A stretch of DNA of 64,000 bases, from NCBI GenBank assembly GCA_033065855.1, contig JAVXUO010001947.1, positions 62,001 through 126,000 of the forward strand, read 5' to 3'. The position numbers were made by a program, and so were the translations under genes. A model generated the notes under the pieces. The model was not told where the DNA came from. It searched no databases and saw nothing but the letters and a program-made list of their open reading frames with translations. This DNA comes from Escallonia rubra. Taxonomy: Eukaryota; Streptophyta; Magnoliopsida; Escalloniales; Escalloniaceae. Shown in pieces: positions 12,480 through 25,732 of this stretch; the first letter of the stretch is position 1; each line of letters begins with the position of its first letter.

Positions 12480-14276
12480 GGCCGGGGAAGGGCTGATCAG
12501 GGGTCGGCGAGTCTCGGATCTGGATCCTGTTGATCCTCCTTGTCCACGAGGGCACTGTGATTCGAATCCTGCTCGGCAGGTTCAACAGTAGTGCCCTGCA
12601 TGTAAAGGCACGAACGCATTAATCTCGACAGCAATCGTATAAAGTGTTTACTCAACGTATATAATGGTTGTACCTGATTATTCGCCGTGATCATCGTATA
12701 CACCTCCGTAGCAATGCGACGGATCTCATATTCTTGTAACTATGGTCGCCCAACGATTAGTTTCTGCATTTGTGGAGGGGTAATGGGGGGTGCGGACACT
12801 CCTATCAAGACACGTGCAGTCGTACCGGGAGGCTGTGTACACGGCCTTTCGGCCTATTGACAACCCCCGGTGTATCCAGCCATCACTCCAATTCCCTAGT
12901 GCTCGTGCCCGTATTCATGGACGCTGATGGTTGTCTAGACTGTTGCCCAAACCCCCTGATATGTTCGTACGAGGCCTGTAAGCCAGTGATTTGACATGCA
13001 AAAGATTAAGGCGACAAACATCAAATACAAAGGCAAAAATTTAACAAACTAAACAAATTATTTCGTAACTTACATCAATCTACCGGGAAATATCTGAAAC
13101 ATAGTCCCCCGCCTGGTGTTGATCGTCCTTATCCTTCTTCCTCACGTGCGTCTGAGTGTATGTCAGAGCACAGACCTCATCCGGTGCCAGGTTTGGGTGC
13201 TCAATCGCATTCTTGTGTCGGAGGATGTCGTAAGCCACCGCCCCCCCCCCCCGTGTGCGTGGGATCTTTGTCGTGTCTGTTCTCGCTCCCACTCTAACTC
13301 TTGGCCTCCAAGGATGTATCATTCATCCACCTATCAACCATCTTTCCTCATATAGATGGAGATATTCAATGAGGGGGAAATTTCTTCCACTCCTCCATCG
13401 GGGCACCTTCGGGCGTCATCTTCCTCGCCCGCTCTCGTGTGTCGTACAACCATCGCCGGTAATTTTTGCCTATGTAGGCAAAAAAAGCCTGCCGCCCCAA
13501 CGCCTGCTGCTAAAAAAACAACTCAAACTTGAACCCCTCTTGTAAGGTATCCAATTACACAATCAATACGATTAATTTAAAATTACGTTCTAATTAAACA
13601 AATAACAACTGACACAAATAGCTAAAAACCATACCAACCACTCCTCCCATAAGGACTCCCTCATCGCGGCATCCCAGTCCTTCCAGTATAGCCGTGGCTC
13701 AAAAAATCGGCCCTTCACAAGGACGCCGATCTTCATCTTCGCCAGAGTCTTCAGGATCCTGATAGAGAAACAAACAATCAAATATATTAAATAAGTGGAC
13801 AATCATAAATATCGGAATTGAAGATTGTAAGTAATGCATTATGTATATTTTTACTTACTGGCCCTCCTGGGTGAGAGTAACTCTATGTTTACGCTGGGGG
13901 TCGATGCACACCTTGCGTGTCTGTCCATGGCCTCGTCGAGATCCTGTAAAACACCAACATTAATACATATCAAATATAATTTAAATACCAGTCTAGCATT
14001 ATGACCAAACACCGTTATCAAATATACCTGAGGTAGAACCCTCAGGAGAAAGAGAACCAGCGGGCGTGTGGGAGGAATGGACCCGGGGCTAGGCCAACGG
14101 CTGGGACTGGGGCAGGGGCAAAGGCTACGGTTGCGGCTTTGGCTGGGGCTAGGCCCCCACCTGCTGGATATGAACACTATGTGCCTCATCATCAACAGGC
14201 AATAACGAGGCAGGAACCACCGGGGTAGACGCAGCTCGGTGTCCACCACTACCACAGATGGCCCGTAATCTATCCA
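12480..14276 (-). pseudogene. Decayed CACTA gene for a Transposase_24 (Ptta/En/Spm) protein
   Basis: Read on the minus strand. Exon 1 starts at 14276 (MDRLRAICGSGGHRAAS) and is Pro/Gln-rich. The exon at about 13940-13861 reads GQTRKVCIDPQRKHRVTL. The exon at about 13765-13632 reads FFEPRLYWKDWDAAMRESL. The exon at about 13545-13066 includes FFAYIGKNYRRWLYD...APMEEWKKFPP and later LAPDEVCALTYTQTHV. A last exon near 12950-12700 reads ITGLQASYEHIRGFGQQS. These are ordered motifs of the plant transposase family usually accompanying TNP2. Several in-frame TAG codons stand where CAG is expected and a G-run (13237-13250) disturbs the frame, so the gene is dead. The TNP2 (DDE) transposase itself is absent apart from a possible tail. 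Confidence 0.7.
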
Positions 14277-14440
14277 TGTCTTATTTCGTGTATAACAAGT
14301 CCAAAGAAATTAACACATACAAAATAATGTATAGTCCACATCATGTTACAACACTATATAAATGAACCGAGTATATATATGAATTGAGTATAAAAACATT
14401 ATATGAACCGAGTACTAAAAGAATGCATGTTACAAGAGTA

Positions 14441-15209
14441 CAAGTCAATCATCTTCGTTTTGGGAATCATCGCCATCATCTTTGTCGGACGCGTCATCCT
14501 CTTCTTCCTGGGACTCGTCGTCCTTATCATCGAGTAATTCTTCATCTTCGTCAGTAGACTCAACCTCATCATCTTTAACACTTTCTATGTCTTCCGCGTC
14601 ATCATCTACAACTTCTTCTCCTACATCAACTGTTGGTTGAAGAGGGAGATCGTCCTCCTCGTTATCCACCTCAACAGGTACTGAGACAGATGCTTGGTCA
14701 GCTTAAAAGGTGTCTACCTCACAAAGGTCATCGCCATCATATCGTCTCATAGAGTAATTCAGTAGACTCAACCTCATCATCTTCAACACTTTCTGTATCT
14801 TCTGCGTCATCATCTATTACTACTTCTCATAGATCAACTGTTGGTTGAAGAGGGAGATCGTCCTCCTCGTTATCCACCTCAACAGGTACTGAGACAGATG
14901 CTTGGTCAGCTTAAAAGGTGTCTACCTCATAGTACAAGTCATTCATCTTCATTTTGGGAATCATCGCCATCATCATCGTTAGAATCGTCTTCTTCCTGGG
15001 AACCGTCGTCCTTATCATCGAGTAATTCTTCCTCTTCGTCAGTAGACTCAACCTCATCATCTTCAACACTTTCTACGTCTTCCGCGTCATCATCTATGAC
15101 TTCTTCTCATACATCAACTGTTGGTTGAAGAGGGAGATTGTCCTCCTCGTTGTCCACCTCAACAGGTACTGAGATAGGTGTTTGGTCTGCTTAAAAGGTG
15201 TGTACCTCA
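14441..15209 (-). repeat. Tandem repeat (about 2.6 x 275 bp) encoding an acidic tail
   Basis: Unit 1 is 14441-14720, a shortened unit 2 is 14748-14930, and unit 3 is 14931-15209; all end with GGTGT(C/G)TACCTCA. On the minus strand unit 1 reads a very acidic peptide (VDNEEDDLPLQPTVDVGEEV and then Asp/Glu/Ser runs), preceded by YDGDDLCEVDTF and a TAA. Position and composition fit the C-terminal tail of a CACTA TNP2-type transposase, upstream of the Transposase_24 gene on the same strand. That assignment is inference; the tandem copies are directly visible. Confidence 0.6.
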
Positions 15210-15536
15210 CTGTCATATGCCACGGGCAATTTATTGGAATTGATAACTGTATACCAATAAGGTTTTTTATGCATGCATGAATTTGAAAATTGGTAACATA
15301 TGCAACCATCTTTGTGAAATTTCAGAATTTCAGAAAAATGGAAACATTAGGTTAATTTGCCAGAACATGCCATAATCAAAATGATTCACTTTCAAATTCA
15401 TTGACAACGAGTTGTAACTAACCCATTGTCAATAGACACCACAAAATAAGAACGAATATTCTTAATGTATGCTGTCGACTCACGTTTCTCGGTGGAATAT
15501 GGAGTTCATTCGCGGAGTTGATATCGTGTCACCTGT

Positions 15537-16260
15537 GATTATGATGAAATTTATGGTTTAGTTAAGGTTAGAGTTGTATTTAGGCTTATCAGGGTTAACT
15601 ATGGTTTAATTGAGACCTATGATTGTGATATTGTGTCACCTGTAATTAGGGTTTAATTAGATTAATTAGTTTATATTAGGGTTAATTAGGGTTACTTCAA
15701 GATGTGTTAGGGGTTAAATCAAGGTTAATTGGGAGTTCCTTAGGGTTTATTAGAGTTACTTCAAGATGTCTTAAGGGTTAATTAGGGTTAACTAGGGTTG
15801 ATTAATTAGGGTTAACTAGGGTTGATTCCTTAGGGTTAATTAGGTTACTTAGGCTAAGTACGGCTAACTAGGCTACATTAGGGTTAATCGGGTTTAAGTA
15901 AGGTTGATTAGTATTAATTAAGGTTTAATTAGGATTTAGTTAGGGTCTATCGGGGCTAATTAGAGTTAATCGGGTTCAATTAAGGTTAATTAGTATTAAT
16001 TAGGGCTAATTAGGGTTTATCGGGGCTAATCCTAATTAACTCTAATTAGGTTAACTAGGGTTAATTAGAGTTTAGTTAGGGTTTATCGGGTTTAATTAGT
16101 TAGGGTTTATCGGGTTTAATTAGGGTAGTTAGGCCAGTTAGGGCTAATTGAGTTCTTTAGGGTTAATTGAGTTTTTAAGCTTTAATTAGGGTTTAATTAA
16201 GAGTTATCTAGGGTCAATTAGGGATAGTTAGGGTTAATTCGAGTTTAGCTAATGTTAATT
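15537..16260. repeat. Degenerate telomere-like TTAGGGTTAAT repeat tract
   Basis: About 700 bp consist of loosely tandem words such as TTAGGGTTAATTAGGG, GGGTTTAATTAGG and TTATCGGGGCTAAT. They resemble the plant telomere unit (TTTAGGG) but are spaced about 10-11 bp and highly degenerate. The tract lies inside the CACTA relic, so it is an internal satellite of the element rather than a telomere. Confidence 0.7.
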
Positions 16261-16679
16261 AAAGTTACAACATGCAACAATGTACAATTAGAGTAAAATT
16301 ACACTATACATTACAACAAATTAACTTCAGTTAATCACAATTATGGTAAAATTTAATTCAAACTCAAACTCAAAATTAACCACATTATATTAAATTCAAA
16401 CTCACATGCATTAAACCACAATTAGGGTAAGATGGACATACCGGCGGCCGAGGTGGTGCGGTAGCGACGACGGTGGTGGCGCGACAGTGGAGGGCCACAG
16501 GAGCTGTGGAAGGGCACGACGTCGTAGGGGGCTGTCGCCCGAGGGGGGTGTCATCGGAAGGGTGATAGCCGGGGGTGGGGGATCGTCAGGGGAAGAAACT
16601 GCCGGTAAGTGAGAGAGAAAGAGAGAGAAAAATGGAGAGAGAGAGAGAAAAGAAAGGAAAGTGGGTATTTATAACAGGA

Positions 16680-17225
16680 CTTTTAGTGACAGATATATCC
16701 CGTCGCTAAAAGTCTGTTGCTTAAAGTTAAGACTGTTAGAGACGAATATTTTAGAAACGGAATGTTTTGTCGCGAAAGGCTAGTTTTAGCAACGGAACGC
16801 TAAAAGTTTGTTGCTTAAAGTTAAGACTGTTAGCGACGGATATTTTAGAAACGGAATGTTCCGTCGCAAAAGGCTTGTTTTAGCAACGGAACGCTAAAAG
16901 TCCGTTGCTTAAAGTTAAGACTTTAAGTGACGGATATTTTAGCAACGGAATGTTCCGTCACGAAAGGCTAGTTTTAGCGACAGACTTTTTAGCAACGAAA
17001 CGTATCCGTTGCTAAAAAGTTTCTACAAAATTTTTAAAAAAATTAAGTGGCCGAAAATAGGAAATTTTTTAAAATCTTTTAGCAACGGAATAACCCCGTC
17101 GGTCAAAATCCGTCGGTAAATATTTTTAAACCGTCGGTAAAAGTTTTTAGCGACAGACTTTTACCGACTGTTGTTTCCGTCTTTGAAACTACCTTTTAGC
17201 AATGAATTTGTGTCCGTCGCTAAAT
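16680..17225. repeat. Right subterminal repeats of the CACTA relic
   Basis: At least ten copies, in both orientations, of words like TTTTAGCAACGGAA, TCCGTTGCTAAAA and CCGTCGCTAAA, some in tandem units of about 95 bp (16725, 16820, 16910). This is the usual arrangement of transposase-binding sites next to a CACTA terminus. Confidence 0.8.
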
Positions 17226-17240
17226 AGTTTTCTTATAGTA

Positions 17241-20142
17241 TATGCTATCGAAGTTGACACTGCAACTTGGATGTTGGAATTTTATTTTGCCTTAATTTAG
17301 AAAGATGCTTATGTAATGAAATGACACTTTAAATAGTTTGTTGAAGACTTGTGCATTGGTTGTAACAATTGTCTTTCCTTGGAACATTTGCACATCTTGT
17401 CTATTCATAAACTAGCAGAAAAGTACGACATTCGGAAATATCATTAGCCAATTTATGTCAAGTGAAAGCATTTGTCACGTTCAACCATCATCCTTACACG
17501 TAACTACCAAGACATGATGGCTTACAAAAATAGCCCAAGTAATACCACACCATCTAAGTTTTTTACTGTTTTTGCAGTGTCACACTTAAATATGTAGAGA
17601 AGCAAACACAAGTTTGGTATGCTATTGACTTTAACTTTAGCGTATCTTTTGTAGTTGTCTTCCCAACTTGTGTTTTCCCCTTATCTTTTGCATCATGTGT
17701 CTTTCTGGGTTTTGTTTGCCCAACTTGTCCATTCCCAATTAATCTTCTTCCTAATGCAGTTACAACTATATCTTACCCTTGGTTGTGACAACCATAACAA
17801 AGCACTACCTGTAGCTTGATTTGGTGAGGCTTTCTTTGGATCTGCAGCATGCTTTGAATTTGAACAACTGCTCGAATTGGTGTTAGAGGCGCTTTGGAGT
17901 CGTAGCTGTTGTTTGCCACGGTTTGACAAGCCTTAAAGTTGTTCCAATTGGTAGAGACACAGACAACCTTTTGATTTGTAGCACCAGATGGTCTCCATGC
18001 AACCCACTGACTTGCTGGCAGTGGACTTATAACTTTAGATGATTGTGGCAAAGAAACATGCTGAGAATGTGCATAACGAGCTGGCTAAAATTATGCAGAA
18101 TATAACACCTGTGTATTTGGTTGTGAAAGGGCTTGCTTTATGATTTAGCAGTGAAATAAGAGGTTTGAAGAGCTTGTTCCTAACCAATTTAACTTTGAAG
18201 AAGGAGGCTATGAACAACTTGCTCTTGATTGACTTGGCCTTTAAGAAGGTGGATATGAAGAGATTGCTTCTTTCTTGGCCTATGAGAAGTTGGTGGCTAA
18301 TAATATCTTGCTCTTTGTTGAGGAATACTCGCATCTGGTAGTTATCGAACCTTCAAAACAAACAATAATAGTTTAGGAAACAATATGGAACATGGCTAAA
18401 TATAATGTTTAAGAGAAGTGGTATACAACTTACTTCCTTCTGCTGAATTGTCTCCAATGAACCTTTCATTTTCCTTTGTTTGTATTAACCTAAAGCAAAA
18501 TCTTAACAATATATATGATTGGCCCTATAATAACTTAATAACTTGCAAACATATGTGATAAAAATAATACTTGAAAGGGAGTTATCACAAGTCTAGGATG
18601 TGGGTGCGCTGGTTCCTTATAAGACCTTTTCTTGTGAACTCTTTAAGCATTTTGCATGGGTGACATTCCATATAATCCTCCTTATTATAGCAGTTGCCAA
18701 CATAATCTTCATGATTTTCCTGTTGACAAACATGGCAGCCATAGAATGATATCAAGGTATCCCGCTGAGATCTCAAATTGTGTAATTACAGCTTCCAACA
18801 ACCAAATCCATACGCTGGGATGTATAGGGCCTAAATATTGCACAATGTCCAAACTTTTGTCTACATCCTTTCTTGTACCAATCCATTTGTGAAAGTCATT
18901 CACATTACCTGCCCTTACAGCATTGTGCTAATATTTTCTTAATTCCTTGCCATTAAACTTTTGTTTGAGGTTTGAACATCGATGTAAAAAAAAAAAACTG
19001 TGGTTTGTATTAGGAAGAAGGTGAAAGTAAAGTTCGATATTAAGCTTATTTACTTTGGCCAGTTGATCTTCCAATAATGAAAGCTAAATTACAGACCTTT
19101 GTAAAGATGTAAAGTTCATAGTTCACTTCTTCAAGATGAGTAAATTATTCCACAAAGTAGACTGTCTTGCATGTGCACCCAAATTCGACTCCTACCTAAA
19201 ATTAGAATCAAAGTCAAGCATAAATCACAATCCAACACTAGCACACACATACTATAACATGATATAAAGATAACAAAACGTAATTGTTATGCTTAAGTGA
19301 TTAAAGAGGTAAAATAACCCAAGATGGATGCGACAATGCAAAAATAGGGTGCCTAAGGGCAGACTAGACTACTAGACTTTGACATGGGTTATGCCCATGA
19401 AAAGAATCTGAATGGACTCGACCGGAATAAACTAAAAAAGAAACTAAGCCTAGTTAAATTAAACTAACTACTGGACCGAAGTGAACTCAAATGGAGTGGA
19501 CTATACTGGAACTACACTTCACTGGAGCGAACGAATTGGATAAAAATTAAAAAGAGATAAAACCTATAAAATAGCCTAGATGACTAGCTCTAAAAATTGG
19601 ACTGGATTAAGCTGGATTACACTAAAATATCAAATAAATCCTTTCGAAAAAGGGGTGTTTACCATTAGTAGAGGTCATTAATTAATAAGAATGTTTAGTG
19701 CAAATAGAATACCTTGTACAATTCTAATACGCCGGACCTGAATTTGGATTTTCTGCGAATTAAAACATCTTAACTTCAGTTTAGCCATGACTTGTTAAAC
19801 TATAAGATTCTTATCTTCTAGCAACAATTTAATGAGCGAGATTTGTATTTCAAATTTTGGTACTAAGATTTTCAATAGCGCAAATGGATAGCACTTTGGT
19901 TACTTCAGGGTTACGTTGTTGGGATTGATAGCGAATGTCTGAGACAATATACTGCATGTTTGGATGCATGCAAAAGATGAAGGGAAAATTGCACTGAGTA
20001 CCGCTGTGGTTTGGGGCTGTTGCGAAAAGACGTTGGTGCTACCAATTGCAAAAAACATTTGACGAGACAAATGTGTTGTATCCGTCAAGAAAATCATCTA
20101 TTTTAACTATGTTTGTGACAAATGTGTTCTTATAAAATGAGT
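17241..20142. other. Intergenic; no gene recognised
   Basis: AT-rich sequence. On the minus strand short reading frames at 18051-17773, 18334-18035 and 18903-18585 have somewhat protein-like composition. One contains CHVCQQENHEDYVGNC followed by CHPC, a possible Cys/His cluster. They are interrupted and lack a convincing shared gene model, so they may be remnants of an old gene or transposon. I cannot name a family. The rest shows no repeats beyond short A-runs. Confidence 0.4.
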
Positions 20143-21919
20143 TGACAATACCGACCCACGCAGGGGTCTCACCACATTGTAGTGATGGGCTCACCGGAAT
20201 CTCACACAGACTTTAAACCCATTCCCGAGCATGTTATAGCTGATCATTACTTACAGAGGGGATTCAAACGAGGGTGAGCTTTTGAGAGTTCAGTAAGGTC
20301 ATACAAGGTCAACCGAAGAAATTACAAAATGATTCAAAAGAATCCATTTAATGATAATGTTTTAAAACATTTCAACAGTCATGAACAGTTCGATAAATTC
20401 CAAAAGAATCGTAATAAGTCATAAGTATATACAAAAAATGACCAAAGACAATCCTAGACAGACACCGATACAAACATTGACGATCATCTCAGTTTCAAAA
20501 CGAACATTAACAATCATAACCAACTACCAACACAATCATTTGCAGATCATTTCAAAGCCATCATTTTAAAATATAGTGATGATTTTCCCAAAGGTTTCAA
20601 GGGAAATAGGGAAAGGGTGTCAGACGATCACAAACAGTTTGATCACAATTTGGGGAGGAGTTTCACTCGATCCCCTTCAAACAGATAAGACATTAATTTG
20701 AATGTCATTCTCAAACAATCATTGTAAGATACAATGAAAATAAACTCAGAGATATTGATCCTGGACAGATGTAATGCCATTCAGGCAATGTGCAGAAAGT
20801 GTACACATGTGATGCATGATGTACGACAACTATACCTTCTCATTAAGGTACTAGCGCTGCATAATTACGTAGGTTCAAACCCCTTATAACGCCTCCCCAC
20901 AGAACAGATTCCCAGGTCAGCACAAAAACCAACAATTATAGAATCAACAAGAAATTCACTGCTTAAAATGCAATAAATGAGCACCAACATGAATTCAAAT
21001 AACCGAACAATTAAGGTTTCAATAACAATTAAGCATATTGATATAAATCATCACTTAGAATTCCAGAATAGCCACAAACAAATAGCAAGAATGATTACAA
21101 ACAGTTGTAGAATCTAGGCACAACAATTCAAAAGAAAGAATGTAAATAATTATCGAATTTGCTCAGTATGTAATAACATGTGAGTATCAATAAGATTTCC
21201 AAATAACCGATTCAGGTTCAATATTGGGGTTTTCCTAGCAATAACATGCTGATATCAATGCATAATTCAGTATTCGACAATAGCCATAAGTAAATCGAAA
21301 GAATACTTACGAGTACGAGTTATCGAAATAAGGGTTCGGATAGAAATCCTTAGCCTGGGTTCATATAGAAACTCTTATATGGATCCGAAGCTTAGCTAGT
21401 TTAACCAGAAAGTCTGTTGTTTTAACCTAAACGGAACAATCTAATCATTAGTATATAGTCTACACTATTATATTATAACTCAATACTAACTCACACGTAC
21501 TTCCATAATGAACCCCCCCCCCCAACCCCCCCCCCCCCCCCCCCACGGGGTACGTAGAATTACCACCCCTTTGGTACAAAATTACCAAAAACACCTTTCT
21601 CAAACTTAAATCACCAAACCAGCCTTCCCTATTTTAGCAGCCTTCGCAGCAACCGAAAAATCTCAAAAATTTTCATAGCGTGCATTTCGTTAAAATAATA
21701 GGGGTTTTTGTTTTAGACTTTGTCAAATTTTGATCCTAACTATTTATAAAAATTCGTGTAAAAACTGCCTAAATAATTTTCTATCTTTAGTGACAAAACA
21801 ATTACTGTTCAAATCAAAACACCAACCATCTCACCTAAGCTACACACAGTCATCTTTTTCCTCTTCACTGCTGAGATACCCATTTCCATAACAAAACACA
21901 CACACACACACACACACAC

Positions 21920-21964
<45 letters not shown>

Positions 21965-23060
21965 TTGCTACACTCAAAAGCACACACTAAAAAACACCTA
22001 CGTACACATTAATACCCCCAAAACACATTCTAACACACAATTACACATACACATTTACACACCCATAACACTACTCAAGAACACACACACACACACTCAC
22101 TGTCACACTATACACACAAACAGACTCACGACTCCACTAAAACACACCTTAATACAACACAACCCTTACCTAAATCCTCTCATACACACTCTTGTTCACA
22201 CAATACCACACACAATTACCCATGCACGCACAGGTACACACTGAAGGCCACTAAAACACTTACAACCCTCACTAATTTACACCGTCACCTCCACGGTTTC
22301 TCAATTCCCTCTATAACCCAACACCCGTAGCTCTCCACACACCAAAACACACACACACTGAACACCTTTAACGCACAGTAAAACACACACTAAATTCATG
22401 TAATAGAGTAAGGGAATTACCCCGAAGAATTTCTCTACTTCCTTTGCCTGAATTCTTTTTTTTCTCCCCTGTTTCTTTTTTTCTTCTTTGTTCCCTGTTT
22501 CTACTATTGTTCTACTATTTCCGTTTTCTCAAATTTTGAATTTCCTCCCCAAAATTCCCTTTATATTTTTCTTTTGGTTCTATTTAATCCAATCCATTAG
22601 CTTATATTTAATTGGATTAGTCATCAGGTAAAATAAGTAGGAGGTGGCATCTTTAGGATCAATTTCTCTAAAGTTTAGACACATAATGCCCAACTTTCAA
22701 ATTTTGCAACTTAGCCCCCAAAGTTTTCCAAAATTACAAAATGACCCCAAAAGTTGTAAAATTTACATTTTTGCCCCAAAACTTTTCTAATCTTTATAAT
22801 TTAACTCTAACCCTAAATATTACCAAAATATACTTACTACCACTCATTCCATTATTTTTCAAGTAAAAACAATAATTTACGGTTTAGTCCCCCAAAGTTT
22901 CTCATATTTACAAATGGCCCCAAAACTTTACAAAATCTTTTTTTCCCAACATTATTTTAACATTTCATTCTATGAATACCCGAGCATTGCTCAAGATTAA
23001 CGCCCGCTTATTTTTTGGGTCACCGATAGTTATTTTTAACTGCTTTAAAAAGTACTAGAT
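20143..23060 (-). mobile_element. Ty3-type LTR fossil (chromovirus, Tekay/Del-like), minus orientation
   Basis: Read on the minus strand, the left border ends GGGTCGGTATTGTCA, the style of a Tekay/Del LTR 3' end, and an internal GAGCTTTT...CAGTAAGG motif common in these LTRs lies near 20275-20300. The region also holds a C-run (about 21510-21544), CA/CT microsatellites (21895-21964) and AT-rich blocks with CCCCAAAA words. No primer-binding site follows the 3' end, so it is a solo or truncated LTR. The right limit is approximate. It looks old and broken, and is without coding capacity. Confidence 0.45.
21510..21964. repeat. Poly-C run and CA/CT/CA microsatellite
   Basis: C-runs at about 21513-21544 and a compound (CA)n-(CT)n-(CA)n tract at 21895-21964, followed by 400 bp of CACA-rich degenerate sequence. 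Confidence 0.85.
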
Positions 23061-23079
23061 ATTACAGATATCTAGATCG

Positions 23080-25729
23080 GTATTGTACTAGTACTGCTTT
23101 ACTAACTCCCTTACAACATCTTCCCATATGTGGACTTGGGCTTCATCTAAAGTAAGGAACTATTGGGAAGTGACTCCGATTAAGGTGCAGGGGAAAAACT
23201 GTATCAACTGGTTCAGATTTACCCCATATGGGGCCAACGCTTGCATGTACATCTTCACATGAACCTTGGAATTTGTCGTCTCGTCAAACTTATTCATTTC
23301 CTGCATCTTGAACTTGAAGGATAGCCGATCCTCAGAGTTTATATACAGTTAGAGCACTGAGGTCTAAAAGGGCATCGGTTCTTCTCATCCTACCAATCTG
23401 GGACTTGAGGCGGCTAATTTGTCCTTCCATTCTGGTACAACATGGGGTTTTATTTCTTTTTCTTTAGACTCATACATTCAATCAAACTCCGGAACTTTCT
23501 TCTTATCATCTTTCTTCCTCTCTTCTTTTGATTCTTTCTTACCTCTCTTCTTTTAAGGTTATCCAATTCCTTGGCGGTTCAGGATTGTTGCTCAGTTAGG
23601 GTAGTAAAACTATTCTGAAGATCTTTCTGAAGTTCACTGATGATACGAACCAAATTGGAGATTTATGAAAATTCTTCAGCCATTGAAGTTCGTGAGAGTT
23701 TTTCGGACGAGTCTCAATACCAACCACGCTTAACCTTAACTGTAGAGATCAAGTTGTCTAAAATTTAATAATACACTCCATAAAAATCGAGCTGGCTGGC
23801 TCATACCCTAATGGGGGTGAAGGGCACTTTCTAGTTCTTAGGGTTTCTTGTTTTTTCGAATTTTAAGGAGGCCTGACTTACCGTCCCATTATCTAGATGC
23901 ATAACCGGTAGGTTGGTCAGCATGGTTAGGTTCTTCTCTGGGGAATTTTCTGAAGGATGGATTTTCTGGAAAACCGGTTGGTTGGTCAGTGGGTTGATAG
24001 TTTAATTATGAGAATTTTTTGAAAATTTTCTAAAGGATAGAGTTTCTGACTAACCATCCGGTCACCGTGGCGAAAAATCGGCGGGTTGGTCAGTGGGTTG
24101 ATGGTTTATTACTGAAACTTTTGGGAATTGACTTGATCGTCGGATATCATATCATTGTGAAAGAAATGGGAAGAATTTTCTAAAAAAAATTCTGAAGAAT
24201 AAGGTTTCTAACTAACTGTGCGGTCATCCGGGAGGACAACCGGCCAGTTGGTCAGTGGATTGGATCAGGTATGAACTAGCCAGTTTCAAAATTTTCAAGT
24301 AAATACACATACTAACTAACTGTTCGGTTGAGAGCGCAGATAACTGGCCAATTAGTTGGGGAGTCTCCCATTTTTTTTAAAATTACCAGTTTAGCTTACA
24401 GAATGATGGTGGTTTCCATGCTAACATGCCATAGGGCAATAAGGTATTCTCCCAACGAAGGGCAGAGTACTGAATCGTCCGAATGTGAGTTTTTCTCCTT
24501 ATAACACCGATGTAAAGGTCACTCATATCGGCTCGACTGTACCATATACATGTTGCCCGTAACTATAAAGTTAATAATGGTCGATCACCAGTACGCATAC
24601 AACTCGTTAATATACGAAGAAAATAAGAGGAATCTTTAGTACAAGGCCGTGGAGTTGAGAGCTCAATCGAGAGATCCTTGAGCCTAAGAGGACCAAGGGC
24701 CTCAACTGTTACTCTCGAATGGGTGGGTCAGGGTGAAACGTGCGCATGTGTGAGGTATGGAAATAAAAGCACAAGTACCACAATTATGTCATTTGTACAT
24801 ACTACAAAATACAACAAGACCAAAAATCAAGAAAAAACTTTTCAAGTCTAGTCCTCTTAGTGTCTTAGTCCCCATCGGAGTCGCCACTTGGTGCACCGCT
24901 CGAGAAAAATCCCCGAAAAAAGGATTTTAAGAGTCTTCATGTTATTTAATAAGGAAAAAAAATTGAAAATGACTCTAAAGTGTCCAAAAAGACGATAAGT
25001 CTATTGAAACCAAGAGAAGGGTCCGGGGACTAAGTTATGCAACGAGAATGCGTTAGGCACCCTCCACGCACTTTCTATCTCTACTTTGTTTTTAATGAAT
25101 TTTTGGCCTAAAAAATACATAGCATGCAAAATATAACAAGACTCACCTTAAGCAAAATTTTACTATTTTTTGCTTGAACTCAACATCCAGGGGTCGAGTG
25201 GCCTACATATTCAATCGGATTAATTGAAATCAGAACCGCCGTAGTTCAACACTGGTCCTACATGGAGTAATCTATAATTTTTCCTGAATTCCAAGGCACT
25301 ATCTGACCTTAATTTCAGTAAGTGTCTCTGAAAACATATGGGATGTACCAGATTCGGGACAAGTCATTTCCTAACTAAAAAATGAATTAATTTAATCTTT
25401 TTATCAAGATTAAATCATGGATTATTTCCCAAGTCATCTAGATAAATTATACCAATTAGTATAATCTAGACCTTGGACCAGACTTGACCTAAATGAACCG
25501 GACTGATGGACTGGACTGACAGACGGGACTGTCATGAAATAGACTGGACTGGATAACTTAACTGAATTGGACAAGACAATTTAACTTGACCAAATTAAAT
25601 AAATAAAATTTGGCTAAATTAATTAATTAAACTACATTACCAAGCCTAAGGTCAATAATGCCTCTTGATAAATAATAAAGCCTATTATTTATTTAACTAA
25701 AAATGCCTACAAAAATGGGGTATCTACAG
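23080..25729 (-). mobile_element. Ty3 LTR-retrotransposon fossil (Tat/Ogre-like): 5' LTR, PBS and gag remnant
   Basis: On the minus strand the LTR begins TGTAGATACCCCATTTTTG near 25729 and ends near 24893. It is followed by TGGCGACTCCGATGGGGACT (24872-24891), a primer-binding site of the tRNA-Arg type usual in Tat/Ogre elements. Downstream (about 23480-23090) a gag remnant is recognisable. The element is truncated on its 3' side at about 23080, next to another LTR fossil, and the gag is broken several times. No pol or second LTR of this family was seen. It appears old. Confidence 0.6.
23880..24370. repeat. Diverged minisatellite in the retrotransposon leader
   Basis: Four to five diverged units of about 100-130 bp share CTAACYRTCCGGTCA...AACCGGYYGGTTGGTCAGTGG. 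Leader tandem repeats of this sort are known in Tat/Ogre-type elements. Confidence 0.6.
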
Positions 25730-25732
25730 TTG

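Larger units (their letters stand above)
12075..17240 (-). mobile_element. CACTA (En/Spm) element relic
   Basis: The candidate ends are CAGTATAAGA at 12075 and TCTTATAGTA at 17231-17240 (inverse TACTATAAGA); each is one change from CACTATAAGA. The right end holds a dense subterminal array of TTTTAGCRACGGA-type words in both orientations (16680-17225), a hallmark of plant CACTA elements. The left end holds three copies of an AACCGCTT...ACGCGTT palindromic unit (12246-12395). Inside, a decayed Transposase_24-type gene lies on the minus strand. A matching 3-bp target duplication was not found, so the left end is less sure than the right. Confidence 0.7.

Noticed and set aside
15537-16260. Interstitial telomere marking a chromosome fusion
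   Set aside because: Units are degenerate, about 10-11 bp rather than 7, and lie inside a CACTA relic.
18585-18903. Zinc-finger gene fragment (CHVC...CHPC) on the minus strand
   Set aside because: Only one short Cys cluster, interrupted frames and no recognisable family; kept as an unexplained stretch instead.
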